Below, piece after piece: positions 1 through 5,174 of a stretch of DNA of 7,673 bases. Each line of letters opens with the position of its first letter. Position 1 is the first letter of the stretch. This stretch comes from Desulfobulbaceae bacterium (lineage in GTDB: Bacteria; Desulfobacterota; Desulfobulbia; Desulfobulbales; Desulfobulbaceae). The notes beneath the pieces were generated by a model. The model did not search any database. It saw nothing but the letters and a program-made list of their open reading frames with translations, and was not told the origin of the DNA. The translations under genes and the position numbers were made by a program. The stretch is from positions 1-7,673 of the forward strand of contig JALVAI010000289.1 of the NCBI GenBank assembly GCA_027011235.1, given 5' to 3'.

Positions 1-114
1 ATTCGCGGTTATGGAAACCGTGGCACTGTAACCTGCTGATGCCAAAGCCAAAATGACAACAAAGCTTGCCAATATCCGCAAAAACATATGATGAACTTTT
101 TGTGTTTTCTTCAT
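1..114 (-). CDS. N-terminus of exported protein, possibly PilY1 (partial)
   Basis: Only the first 38 codons are in the window; the gene runs off the left edge. The translation begins MKKTQKVHHMFLRILASF and continues through a hydrophobic stretch (about residues 11-26) to a small-residue site near ASAGYSA, which is a plausible Sec signal peptide. The mature part would begin around ATVSITAN. An in-frame TAA lies two codons before the ATG, so translation starts at this ATG or at the ATG nine codons later. A weak Shine-Dalgarno-like GGA precedes the first. The gene follows a pilX-like gene on the same strand, and in many type IV pilus minor-pilin clusters pilX is followed by pilY1, the large tip adhesin. 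The identity therefore rests on context only, because no diagnostic part of the protein is visible. The 219-nt gap before it is much larger than the gaps inside the pilin cluster, so it could also be a separately expressed, unrelated exported protein. Confidence 0.6.
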   Translation of the reverse strand, partial: MKKTQKVHHMFLRILASFVVILALASAGYSATVSITAN

Positions 115-221
115 GACTTATCCATGAAATAATAAATATTTCTGTTACACAACGATGTTGCTTTTCACTTAAATTTCCGTGACAAAAAGAGAAGATTTGT
201 GGTCTGTCTGTTCTTTGTCAC

Positions 222-242
222 GGGAGCGGCTTCAGCCGCGAT
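222..242. repeat. REP-like palindrome (GGGAGCGGCTTCAGCCGCGAT)
   Basis: Positions 226-231 (GCGGCT) and 234-239 (AGCCGC) form a perfect 6-bp stem around a 2-nt loop, preceded by GGGA and followed by GATAAATCC. This closely resembles the REP palindromes known from Pseudomonas and related genomes (GGAGCGGCTTCAGCCGCGA type), which RAYT transposases mobilise. It lies between the pilX-like gene and the next minus-strand gene, where a stable hairpin could end or protect the pilin mRNA. No U-tract follows it on the minus strand, so it is not an obvious intrinsic terminator. The rest of the gap (115-333) shows no gene and no convincing promoter. Confidence 0.6.
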
Positions 243-333
243 AAATCCAGTATCCAATAAGCGATAGGAGCCACTCATACATCGGATTGCGACCAAGGTA
301 ACTTGAAAACAAGGTTAGCTCCCGATAGAGTTG

Positions 334-903
334 TTAAAACCTTTTTCTATACCCGACATCGATCATGGCCCGGCCTCCGGAGTTCTCCGAATAGCCAAAC
401 GAGGCATAACTGTAAACGCGGCTACTCCCAAGAGCCAGAGAATCACCGCTTTGAATGGGTAGCTGAACAACAAGACGGAACGTATTTTTATTTGCGTCAA
501 CTTCAGAAACACAATTTAGACAAACTGAAAAATCATCCTTATCAATCTGGCCATTATTGTTGCCATGGGGATTAGGAGGATTGCCATCAATATTTTTCAA
601 ATAATTTTCCGGTTCTTTTGGATCAGCACTGACTAAAAAACCGGTCGGATCATATGTTGCCAGCGGATTTGTAGCATCGGCCAATAGCTGTATCCCTTCC
701 ATTGCCCCTGATTCCGCAAATAAGAAAACACGATCAAAAACCGTTTTACTCCGCACCATTTTTTTTTCACTGATCGTTGTGTTGGTGGCCGTTATGCCGA
801 CAAAGGTGAGCAGCATTAAAATCAGTAATACCGCTACAATAGCAACGCCGTCTTCATTCTTAATCACCAGCGTGACACAATAGCGCTGTCTTGCTTTAAG
901 CAT
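334..903 (-). CDS. PilX-like minor pilin (type IV pilus assembly)
   Basis: This is a 189-residue protein in the position of pilX within a minor-pilin cluster. PilX is a minor pseudopilin of the inner-membrane priming complex that starts type IV pilus assembly. Residues 16-40 read NEDG followed by a hydrophobic helix (VAIVAVLLILMLLTFVGI), then TTISEKKMV and an FAESGAMEG segment. That matches the PilX N-terminal pattern, in which a Gly precedes the helix, the usual Glu5 is absent, and an 'AEAG' segment follows. The C-terminal half is unassigned; it contains a CLNC motif (C128, C131) and an Asn/Asp-rich loop at about residues 113-125. Start choice: an in-frame ATG at 915 exists, but the ATG at 903 has GGAG six bases upstream, and that GGAG lies inside the longer reading. 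The open frame continues upstream to 1101, but that part lies within pilV. The gene starts 13 nt after the pilV stop, so it is almost certainly in the same transcript. Confidence 0.8.
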   Translation of the reverse strand: MLKARQRYCVTLVIKNEDGVAIVAVLLILMLLTFVGITATNTTISEKKMVRSKTVFDRVFLFAESGAMEGIQLLADATNPLATYDPTGFLVSADPKEPENYLKNIDGNPPNPHGNNNGQIDKDDFSVCLNCVSEVDANKNTFRLVVQLPIQSGDSLALGSSRVYSYASFGYSENSGGRAMIDVGYRKRF

Positions 904-916
904 ATCTTTCTCCATC

Positions 917-1384
917 TTAAAAAGATGCCTGAACTCTTGTGTAATCCACCTGGGCAACCTGTTTATTCTTCCACCGGACACTGACATGAATCCGTTTCGA
1001 ATTGTCGATATTGCCAAGACGAGGGGCGGGGCCAGTAGTGATGCCATTATTTTGTACATCCCATTCAACTGTATACGGTCCCTGGGTAATAGTATGGCCA
1101 TCCCCGACCGTATTCGGATTCCCCTGAAAATTCAAATTGGAATCGTTGTAAGAATAAGACAGAATTTTCTCCACTTGGTCCATGGCCCAGGTATACCCCT
1201 CGGTCTGTTTTTTTGAGCCGGTATTATAATTCATGTTGCTTACCTGAAGTGCCGCTATAGCAAATAATCCAATCCCCAGAATAACCATGGCCATAAGCAC
1301 TTCAATCAAGGTGAAGCCCTGCTGATCTTTGTATTGCTGTTGTCCGGAAAGACTTTCCATTTCACTCGTCATAACAATATCCAT
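917..1384 (-). CDS. PilV-like minor pilin (type IV pilus assembly)
   Basis: This is a 155-residue class III prepilin. The prepilin peptidase site is QQG|FTLIEVL, with Gly23, Phe24 and Glu28 (the +5 glutamate), followed by a hydrophobic helix through about residue 46. The 22-residue basic/polar leader is long for a pilin; internal ATGs at codons 5 and 9 would shorten it, but the first ATG has an AGGT element 4-5 nt upstream. GFTLIEVLMAMVILGIGL is characteristic of the PilV/GspI-type minor pilins. The globular domain (about 55-155) is too divergent to place by eye. The gene begins 2 nt after the pilW-like gene ends and is followed closely by the pilX-like gene, the usual fimT-pilW-pilV-pilX order. 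The protein is expected in the inner membrane before assembly and at the base or tip of the pilus afterwards. Confidence 0.85.
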   Translation of the reverse strand: MDIVMTSEMESLSGQQQYKDQQGFTLIEVLMAMVILGIGLFAIAALQVSNMNYNTGSKKQTEGYTWAMDQVEKILSYSYNDSNLNFQGNPNTVGDGHTITQGPYTVEWDVQNNGITTGPAPRLGNIDNSKRIHVSVRWKNKQVAQVDYTRVQASF

Positions 1385-1386
1385 AA

Positions 1387-2076
1387 TTACCTGTTGCGTA
1401 CTCTGATTCTGAACTGTTGGGTCCAGGTTCGATTCTTTGTGCTGACACGCGTGGTATTTTGCACCTGCCCGGTAATGGTTACTTCAACGGTCCTTATGTC
1501 ATCCAAATTGACGGTTGTCGTGGGATTTATGATCTCATTGCTGTCTTTATCATAATATCGAAACTGTAAATCAGTGACATTATCCGCAACCGGTTGGGAA
1601 TTATAGCTCGAGGCTCCAAAAGAGACACGATACAAGGTACCTGGCGTACCAGGGGGAACGGTTTGTGTGGGATCGGATGTTTTCCCTCGGAAATACCCTA
1701 TATTTTCTTCTGGATCTTCTGCATCACCGTCAGGTTCATACAGCGCGTCATTGTCACCATTATCGATATCCCGGGTGAAATGAATTGAATTGGCATCGGT
1801 ATCAAAACGGTCATCACTGGTGTCCGGTTCAAAACCAATTCTCCTTTTATTTTTCGGGTTACACCCTGCGGAACGAATCTCATCAGTCATGAGCTGTTTA
1901 ACCGCCCGGATATTTTCCATCACCTCCATCATTCTTTCCTGTGAGGTATGATAACGGCCAGTGGTCGTAAAAATTTTTGTAACGCCAGCCAGCACAATGC
2001 CCAGAACCGCAAGGGCAATCATGATTTCCAGCAAAGAAAAACCCGCCTGTTGTTCTTTCATTTTTTTTATAGCCAT
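1387..2076 (-). CDS. PilW-like minor pilin (type IV pilus assembly)
   Basis: This is a 229-residue prepilin with a short leader. The cleavage site is QAG|FSLLEIMI, with Gly12, Phe13 and Glu17, followed by a hydrophobic helix to about residue 34. The conserved segment after the helix (TSQERMMEVMENIRAVKQLMTDEIRSAGC, about 44-72) resembles the 'alpha1 - D/E-x-R-x-A-G' part of PilW proteins. A strongly acidic stretch rich in Asp, Gly and Asn lies at about 103-124 (DIDNGDND and DGDAEDPEEN). The C-terminal part (about 165-229) has the beta-rich pattern typical of pilins. The start overlaps the end of the upstream fimT-like gene by 10 nt, with AGGT just upstream of the ATG, which suggests coupled translation. 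At 229 residues it is somewhat shorter than Pseudomonas PilW (about 270). Confidence 0.82.
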   Translation of the reverse strand: MAIKKMKEQQAGFSLLEIMIALAVLGIVLAGVTKIFTTTGRYHTSQERMMEVMENIRAVKQLMTDEIRSAGCNPKNKRRIGFEPDTSDDRFDTDANSIHFTRDIDNGDNDALYEPDGDAEDPEENIGYFRGKTSDPTQTVPPGTPGTLYRVSFGASSYNSQPVADNVTDLQFRYYDKDSNEIINPTTTVNLDDIRTVEVTITGQVQNTTRVSTKNRTWTQQFRIRVRNR

Positions 2077-2573
2077 GTGACCTGTATCCTGCCGACCCTG
2101 TTCACCGTGATTGTTGCACCGGGAGTTCCATCCGGCTTGTTGATCGTAACCGACCCTGTACCGGCGGTCCCTCTTGGAGAAAAAACCGGGTTCTGCGTGC
2201 CGGGAGTTAGTTTTATCTGCGGGAATTTATTTAAATTTTGAGTAAGATATGGAGTACCGGCGGTAAAGCTGCCATCAGGGTTTATCTTCCCCCATTGGGT
2301 GGAATTCATTACCTGATTACCGTCCTCAAACTGATAACCATTTACTGAAAAAACAACACGACATTGCCTTCGAGTTTCCAAAGCCCGCATTTTGGCACGA
2401 TTTAAATCACCACGGACCTGGGAAACAGCGCCTCGAAAAATATAACCGGGTTTCCATTTCAAATAATTCGGAATCGCAATGGCAAGAACCACACCAATGA
2501 TAGCCACCACCACCATGACCTCTATCAGGGTGAAACCGCTTTGTTTATTTTTCTTTGTCAATGTATATGGCAT
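2067..2573 (-). CDS. FimT/GspH-type minor pseudopilin
   Basis: This 168-residue protein is the first gene of the pilin operon. It has a 13-residue leader (MPYTLTKKNKQSG) cleaved before Phe14, with Glu18 at +5, and a hydrophobic helix to about residue 36 ending in AIPNYLKW. The C-terminal domain has the GspH/FimT signature FSPRGTAGTGSV (131-142) and a terminal VGRIQV (160-165), so it belongs to the GspH/FimT pseudopilin family. In type IV pilus systems FimT/FimU is part of the initiation complex, and FimT has also been linked to DNA uptake in some species. Start choice: the frame is open to an ATG at 2615, but the ATG at 2573 has a strong AGGAGG eight bases upstream. The predicted sigma-54 transcription start (about 2588) also excludes the longer form. 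The gene overlaps the pilW-like gene by 10 nt. Confidence 0.87.
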   Translation of the reverse strand: MPYTLTKKNKQSGFTLIEVMVVVAIIGVVLAIAIPNYLKWKPGYIFRGAVSQVRGDLNRAKMRALETRRQCRVVFSVNGYQFEDGNQVMNSTQWGKINPDGSFTAGTPYLTQNLNKFPQIKLTPGTQNPVFSPRGTAGTGSVTINKPDGTPGATITVNRVGRIQVTWL

Positions 2574-2598
2574 AGAAGAATCCTCCTGTTCGTCTTGT

Positions 2599-2614
2599 AG
2601 CAAAAAACAGGCCA
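2599..2614 (-). promoter_or_regulatory. Sigma-54 (-24/-12) promoter of the minor-pilin operon
   Basis: On the minus strand these 16 bases read TGGCCTGTTTTTTGCT. The consensus is TGGCACG-N4-TTGCW: the -24 GG, the -12 GC, the spacing and the TTGC block all match, and only the 'AC' after TGGC differs. Taking the -12 cytosine as 2600, transcription would start near 2588. That leaves a leader of about 15 nt that contains the AGGAGG of the fimT-like gene. The sequence lies in the 193-nt gap between a sigma-54 activator gene and the pilin genes, as expected for PilR-type control of pilin genes. Confidence 0.75.
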
Positions 2615-2616
2615 AT

Positions 2617-2675
2617 ACTTGTTAAATATTTTTTTCACATACTATCAACTTGTTAGGAGACACCTGTTCAACAAG
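2617..2675 (-). promoter_or_regulatory. Candidate activator-binding repeats upstream of the sigma-54 promoter
   Basis: The plus-strand octamer ACTTGTTA occurs twice, at 2617-2624 and 2648-2655, exactly 31 bp apart, about three helical turns. An inverted AACAAG at 2670-2675 forms a 6-bp inverted repeat with CTTGTT of the second copy. A minus-strand GTGTC at 2659-2663 resembles the short element reported for PilR sites in Pseudomonas. These lie about 29-87 bp upstream of the predicted start site. Activator sites for sigma-54 promoters usually lie further upstream than the proximal copy, so assignment as an upstream activating sequence is tentative. Confidence 0.35.
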
Positions 2676-2726
2676 ACAACAAAAAAGCGCAACGGATAAT
2701 AAACTGATTTTACAACGCGGGCGGAA

Positions 2727-2747
2727 ACTATAAAAAAACTTTATAGT
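2727..2747. repeat. AT-rich inverted repeat after the response regulator
   Basis: ACTATAAA (2727-2734) and TTTATAGT (2740-2747) form a perfect 8-bp stem with a 5-nt loop, 19 nt beyond the regulator stop codon. No U-tract follows on the minus strand and the stem is AT-only apart from one pair, so it is a weak terminator candidate at best. It could equally be a protein-binding palindrome upstream of the pilin promoter. Confidence 0.4.
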
Positions 2748-2766
2748 CAGGTGCCGATAACGATGA

Positions 2767-4146
2767 TTATTGAAGTGAATATCGTTTGATTTTCTGCAGA
2801 AGGGCCGGATAACTGATTTCAAGAAGCTCGGCTGCCTTGCTCTTGTTGCCGCCGGTGGCTTCCAGCGCACGACTGATAAGCGATTTTTCCATAATTTTTT
2901 GGGCTTTTTTGATGGAAAACCCGGAAAAAAAATCGTCCAGCCGGCGGGAATCCTGCCTGACGCCAAACTCCGGCGGCAGGTTTTCCGGCAAAATCACATT
3001 TTTTTCAGCAAGAATAACCGCCCGTTCAAGAACATTTTCCAGTTCTCGAACATTTCCCGACCAGGAATATGACAGCAACAGGTTCATGGCAGCCGGCGAA
3101 ATACCCTGTATATCAACGGCATGGGTATTCTTGAACTTGGCGAGAAAATGATCGCACAGGAGTGGCAGATCATCAAGCCGTTGTGACAGTGGTGGGATAT
3201 GAATATGAATTACATTGAGTCGAAAGAGAAGGTCTTCCCGGAAACGTCCCTGCCTTGCCTCTTCTGCAAGATCTCTGGCTGTTGCGGCCAGCAGTCGCAC
3301 ATCTATTTTTTGTGGTTTTGCCGCGCCGAGCGGCTGCACTTCCTGCTCCTGGATAGCACGTAAGAGCTTGACCTGCATGGAAAGTGGAAGTTCTCCTATT
3401 TCATCAAGAAAGAGCGTGCCGCCGTCAGCCTCGGCAAACAGCCCTTTTTTGTTCCGGTCCGCGCCGGTAAAAGCGCCCTTTTTATACCCGAACAGCTCAC
3501 TTTCCAGAAGATTCTCCGGAATTGATCCACAGTTGACGGCAACAAATGATCTATCCGCACGATTACTTGCATCATGAATGCCCCGTGCCAACAATTCCTT
3601 GCCGGTGCCGGATGCACCGGTGATGAGAACCGTGGTCGGATGGGGGGCAACCTTGGTTGCCAAGCGGAAAATTTCCCGCATTTCCCGACTCTTGCCAACC
3701 ATCCGGCCAAAACTGAAATCTTCGTCGATGCCTGATAACTGACTTCTTAATTGCGCATTTTCCCGTTGCAGCCGTTCCCGCTCTTCGGCCTTTTTCAGGA
3801 CCAGGAGGATTTCTTCAGGCTTGAATGGTTTGGATATATAATCATAGGCGCCAAGGTGCATGGCTTCTATGGCGCTGTCGAGGGAACCATAGGCCGACAT
3901 CATGATGATTGTCGAAAAATGATCGAGTTTCCGGGCTGCACGCAAAAAATCCATGCCGTCCATGACCGGCATTTTGATATCACAGAGAATAAAATCAAAT
4001 TTCTTTTCCTGTAAAAGCTTCAACCCTTCACGCCCGTTCCCAACGGCCTCTATCGCATAACCATGCCGGGACAAAATGGAGGAAAGCATGTGCCGCATGT
4101 TTTCCTCATCATCAATGACAAGAATTTTTTTAGTGGGATCGGGCAT
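2767..4146 (-). CDS. NtrC-family sigma-54 response regulator (PilR/AtoC type)
   Basis: This is a complete 459-residue three-domain activator. The receiver domain (about 5-120) has Asp12/Asp13, phospho-acceptor Asp56 in CDIKMP, Ser84 and Lys106. The AAA+ domain (about 145-375) has Walker A GASGTGKE (177-184), the sigma-54-contacting GAFTGA (224-229), Walker B GGTLFLDEI (242-250), an arginine-finger region RFREDLLFRLNV (301-312) and SWSGNVRELEN (361-371). A Fis-type helix-turn-helix lies at about 415-457 (GGNKSKAAELLEISY). It should bind DNA upstream of sigma-54 promoters when phosphorylated and open them using ATP. The Asn/His usual in 'AATNRDL' is Ala290 here. The gene follows a PIN toxin by only 12 nt, has a weak ribosome site (AAGAG about 10 nt upstream), and precedes a minor-pilin operon with a sigma-54 promoter. 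A PilR-like role is therefore likely. The sequence alone does not separate PilR from other NtrC-family members. Confidence 0.93.
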   Translation of the reverse strand: MPDPTKKILVIDDEENMRHMLSSILSRHGYAIEAVGNGREGLKLLQEKKFDFILCDIKMPVMDGMDFLRAARKLDHFSTIIMMSAYGSLDSAIEAMHLGAYDYISKPFKPEEILLVLKKAEERERLQRENAQLRSQLSGIDEDFSFGRMVGKSREMREIFRLATKVAPHPTTVLITGASGTGKELLARGIHDASNRADRSFVAVNCGSIPENLLESELFGYKKGAFTGADRNKKGLFAEADGGTLFLDEIGELPLSMQVKLLRAIQEQEVQPLGAAKPQKIDVRLLAATARDLAEEARQGRFREDLLFRLNVIHIHIPPLSQRLDDLPLLCDHFLAKFKNTHAVDIQGISPAAMNLLLSYSWSGNVRELENVLERAVILAEKNVILPENLPPEFGVRQDSRRLDDFFSGFSIKKAQKIMEKSLISRALEATGGNKSKAAELLEISYPALLQKIKRYSLQ

Positions 4147-4158
4147 TAAAAATTACTC

Positions 4159-4560
4159 TTAGGCGCTGGCGTCAATTGTATGATGCAGTCCATTCCATTC
4201 TAAAATTTTTTTATCAGCAGTAACAAGTGTGGCAGAATTTTCAAAAGCCGTAGCAACAATCATGCGATCGGCAGGATCACCGTGAAATGATTGCAACTGC
4301 CCGGCACGGAGAGCTGTTGAACCTTGTAAAGGGATCTCAAACAACCCGGATTGCAATAATTCCTTACGCCAGACATCCAGCTCTATTTGAATGTCAAGCC
4401 GCCCTTTCTCAACAAGCATGGCGATTTCCCAAAAGCTGATTGAGGCTACTCCAAGTTGACCTGCAGCCAGGGCCTTGTTCATGACCTGTAACGCCTTGGA
4501 ACCAAGTCGCGGGTTTCCCTCATCCAGCCAGACAAGAACATGTGTATCACAGAGAAGCAT
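4159..4560 (-). CDS. PIN-domain toxin, VapC family (module 1)
   Basis: This is a 133-residue PIN-domain protein, expected to be an Mg2+-dependent RNase. The acidic PIN residues are all present: Asp5 in LLCDTHVLVWL, Glu45 in SFWEIAML, Asp98 (with Asp95) in HGDPADRMIVATA, and Asp116 in LVTADKKIL. It therefore looks catalytically intact. This sub-type (DTHVLVWL plus GDPADR) is usually paired with Phd/YefM antitoxins, as here. Start choice: the ATG at 4560 shares one base with the antitoxin stop codon (TAATG), typical of translational coupling. An in-frame ATG at 4575 would lengthen it by five codons inside the antitoxin gene and is less likely. Only 12 nt separate it from the downstream sigma-54 regulator. 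Confidence 0.9.
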   Translation of the reverse strand: MLLCDTHVLVWLDEGNPRLGSKALQVMNKALAAGQLGVASISFWEIAMLVEKGRLDIQIELDVWRKELLQSGLFEIPLQGSTALRAGQLQSFHGDPADRMIVATAFENSATLVTADKKILEWNGLHHTIDASA

Positions 4561-4784
4561 TATGCTGCATCCCAATCAATATCCAGTGGGGCAATCAGAT
4601 CATCATTACTCTTAATTTTCCCCGCATGCATACCAAAGAGTGTTTCCGGTCTTTTGTTATAAGCTTTAAGGATGGAAACAGGTTTACCGTTTTTTGTTAT
4701 AATAATTTCCCCTCCGGTCTCATTCACCTCATCCATCAAATGCAGACATTTTGCCTTGAACTCAGATGCCTTTATTGTTTGCAT
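4560..4784 (-). CDS. Phd/YefM-family antitoxin (module 1)
   Basis: This 74-residue protein begins MQTIKASEFKAKCLHLMDEV and continues with GGEIIITKNGKPVSIL (24-39), the fold pattern of Phd/YefM antitoxins: an N-terminal strand, helix, then a strand pair with the 'TKNGKPV' turn. The N-terminal half should dimerise and bind the operator. The C-terminal half (about 45-74, acidic at the end) should wrap the PIN toxin encoded immediately downstream. AGAGG precedes the ATG by about 7 nt. A promoter with a palindromic -10 region lies directly upstream, consistent with autorepression. The neighbouring plus-strand module is divergently transcribed from the same 147-nt spacer. Confidence 0.9.
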   Translation of the reverse strand: MQTIKASEFKAKCLHLMDEVNETGGEIIITKNGKPVSILKAYNKRPETLFGMHAGKIKSNDDLIAPLDIDWDAA

Positions 4785-4818
4785 GCCAATACCTCTAAAT
4801 TTTTCTATCTCCCCTGTG

Positions 4819-4849
4819 TGACTATAGTCATGATCATGGTCACTGGCAA
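4819..4849 (-). promoter_or_regulatory. Promoter and palindromic operator of antitoxin-toxin module 1
   Basis: On the minus strand there is a -35 TTGCCA (plus-strand 4844-4849), a 17-bp spacer and a -10 TATAGT (4821-4826), each one mismatch from the sigma-70 consensus. The -10 lies inside the perfect 12-bp palindrome TGACTATAGTCA (4819-4830). A second palindrome, CATGATCATG (4829-4838), overlaps its edge and fills the spacer. Tandem palindromes over a core promoter are what an autorepressing Phd/YefM antitoxin would bind. Confidence 0.7.
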
Positions 4850-4873
4850 ATTATTTCCTTCCAAATTCTTCGC

Positions 4874-4901
4874 TTGACAAACGAAAAACCACACATATTA
4901 T
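4874..4901 (+). promoter_or_regulatory. Promoter of antitoxin-toxin module 2
   Basis: A consensus -35 TTGACA (4874-4879) is followed after 16 bp by TATTAT (4896-4901), five of six matches to the -10 consensus. It lies just upstream of the AGGAGG (4921-4926) of the ribbon-helix-helix antitoxin gene. The -35 elements of the two divergent promoters are separated by 24 bp and do not overlap. Confidence 0.7.
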
Positions 4902-4920
4902 ATTGCACATAATACACATA
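4891..4920 (+). promoter_or_regulatory. Candidate operator for the ribbon-helix-helix antitoxin
   Basis: TATTAT (4896-4901) and ATAATA (4909-4914) form a perfect 6-bp inverted repeat with a 7-bp spacer, and its left arm is the -10 itself. ACACATA occurs at 4891-4897 and 4914-4920, with a GCACATA variant at 4905-4911. Short repeats over the -10 and start region are the usual arrangement for ribbon-helix-helix autoregulators. Binding by this antitoxin is inferred. Confidence 0.45.
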
Positions 4921-4931
4921 AGGAGGCACAC

Positions 4932-5174
4932 ATGAATATAACACTCTCAGCAGATCAAAAACTCATCGAGCAGGCCAGAGATTTTGCAAAACAACAAAAT
5001 ACAAGCCTCAATAATCTTATACGAAGATATCTGCGATCCCTTGGCTCGGAAAAGGAAAAAGCATCTCGAGCTGAAGAATTTGCCGACCTGGCCAAACAAT
5101 TTGCCGGCCGGTCACCTGAGGAATTCAAATTTTCCAGGGACCTCATATATGATCGGACAGGGGACAAAACATGA
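4932..5174 (+). CDS. Ribbon-helix-helix antitoxin, VapB type (module 2)
   Basis: This 80-residue protein begins with a short strand (MNITLSAD), followed by helix LIEQARDFAKQQ (about 11-22), the turn NTSLNNLI, and a second helix to about residue 37 (RRYLRSLG). This is the MetJ/Arc ribbon-helix-helix DNA-binding pattern. The charged remainder (about 40-80) would bind the toxin. A strong AGGAGG sits 5 nt before the ATG. Its TGA overlaps the ATG of the PIN toxin gene (ATGA, 4 nt), so the two are translationally coupled. It is unrelated in fold to the Phd-type antitoxin encoded divergently from it. It probably represses its own promoter through the repeats over the -10. Confidence 0.9.
   Translation: MNITLSADQKLIEQARDFAKQQNTSLNNLIRRYLRSLGSEKEKASRAEEFADLAKQFAGRSPEEFKFSRDLIYDRTGDKT

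Noticed and set aside
181..210. TTGTCA as a -35 box for the left-edge gene
   Set aside because: No acceptable -10 at 16-18 bp; promoter not supported.
904..1101. N-terminal extension of the PilX-like frame
   Set aside because: It lies inside the pilV gene; the GGAG-preceded ATG at 903 places the hydrophobic pilin helix at the expected distance from the start.
2574..2615. Longer start for the fimT-like gene at 2615
   Set aside because: It would overlap the sigma-54 promoter and start upstream of the predicted transcript; the ATG at 2573 has a strong AGGAGG.
4542..4877. 111-codon plus-strand frame over module 1
   Set aside because: Antisense to a well-supported Phd-type antitoxin gene and its promoter; no domain features.
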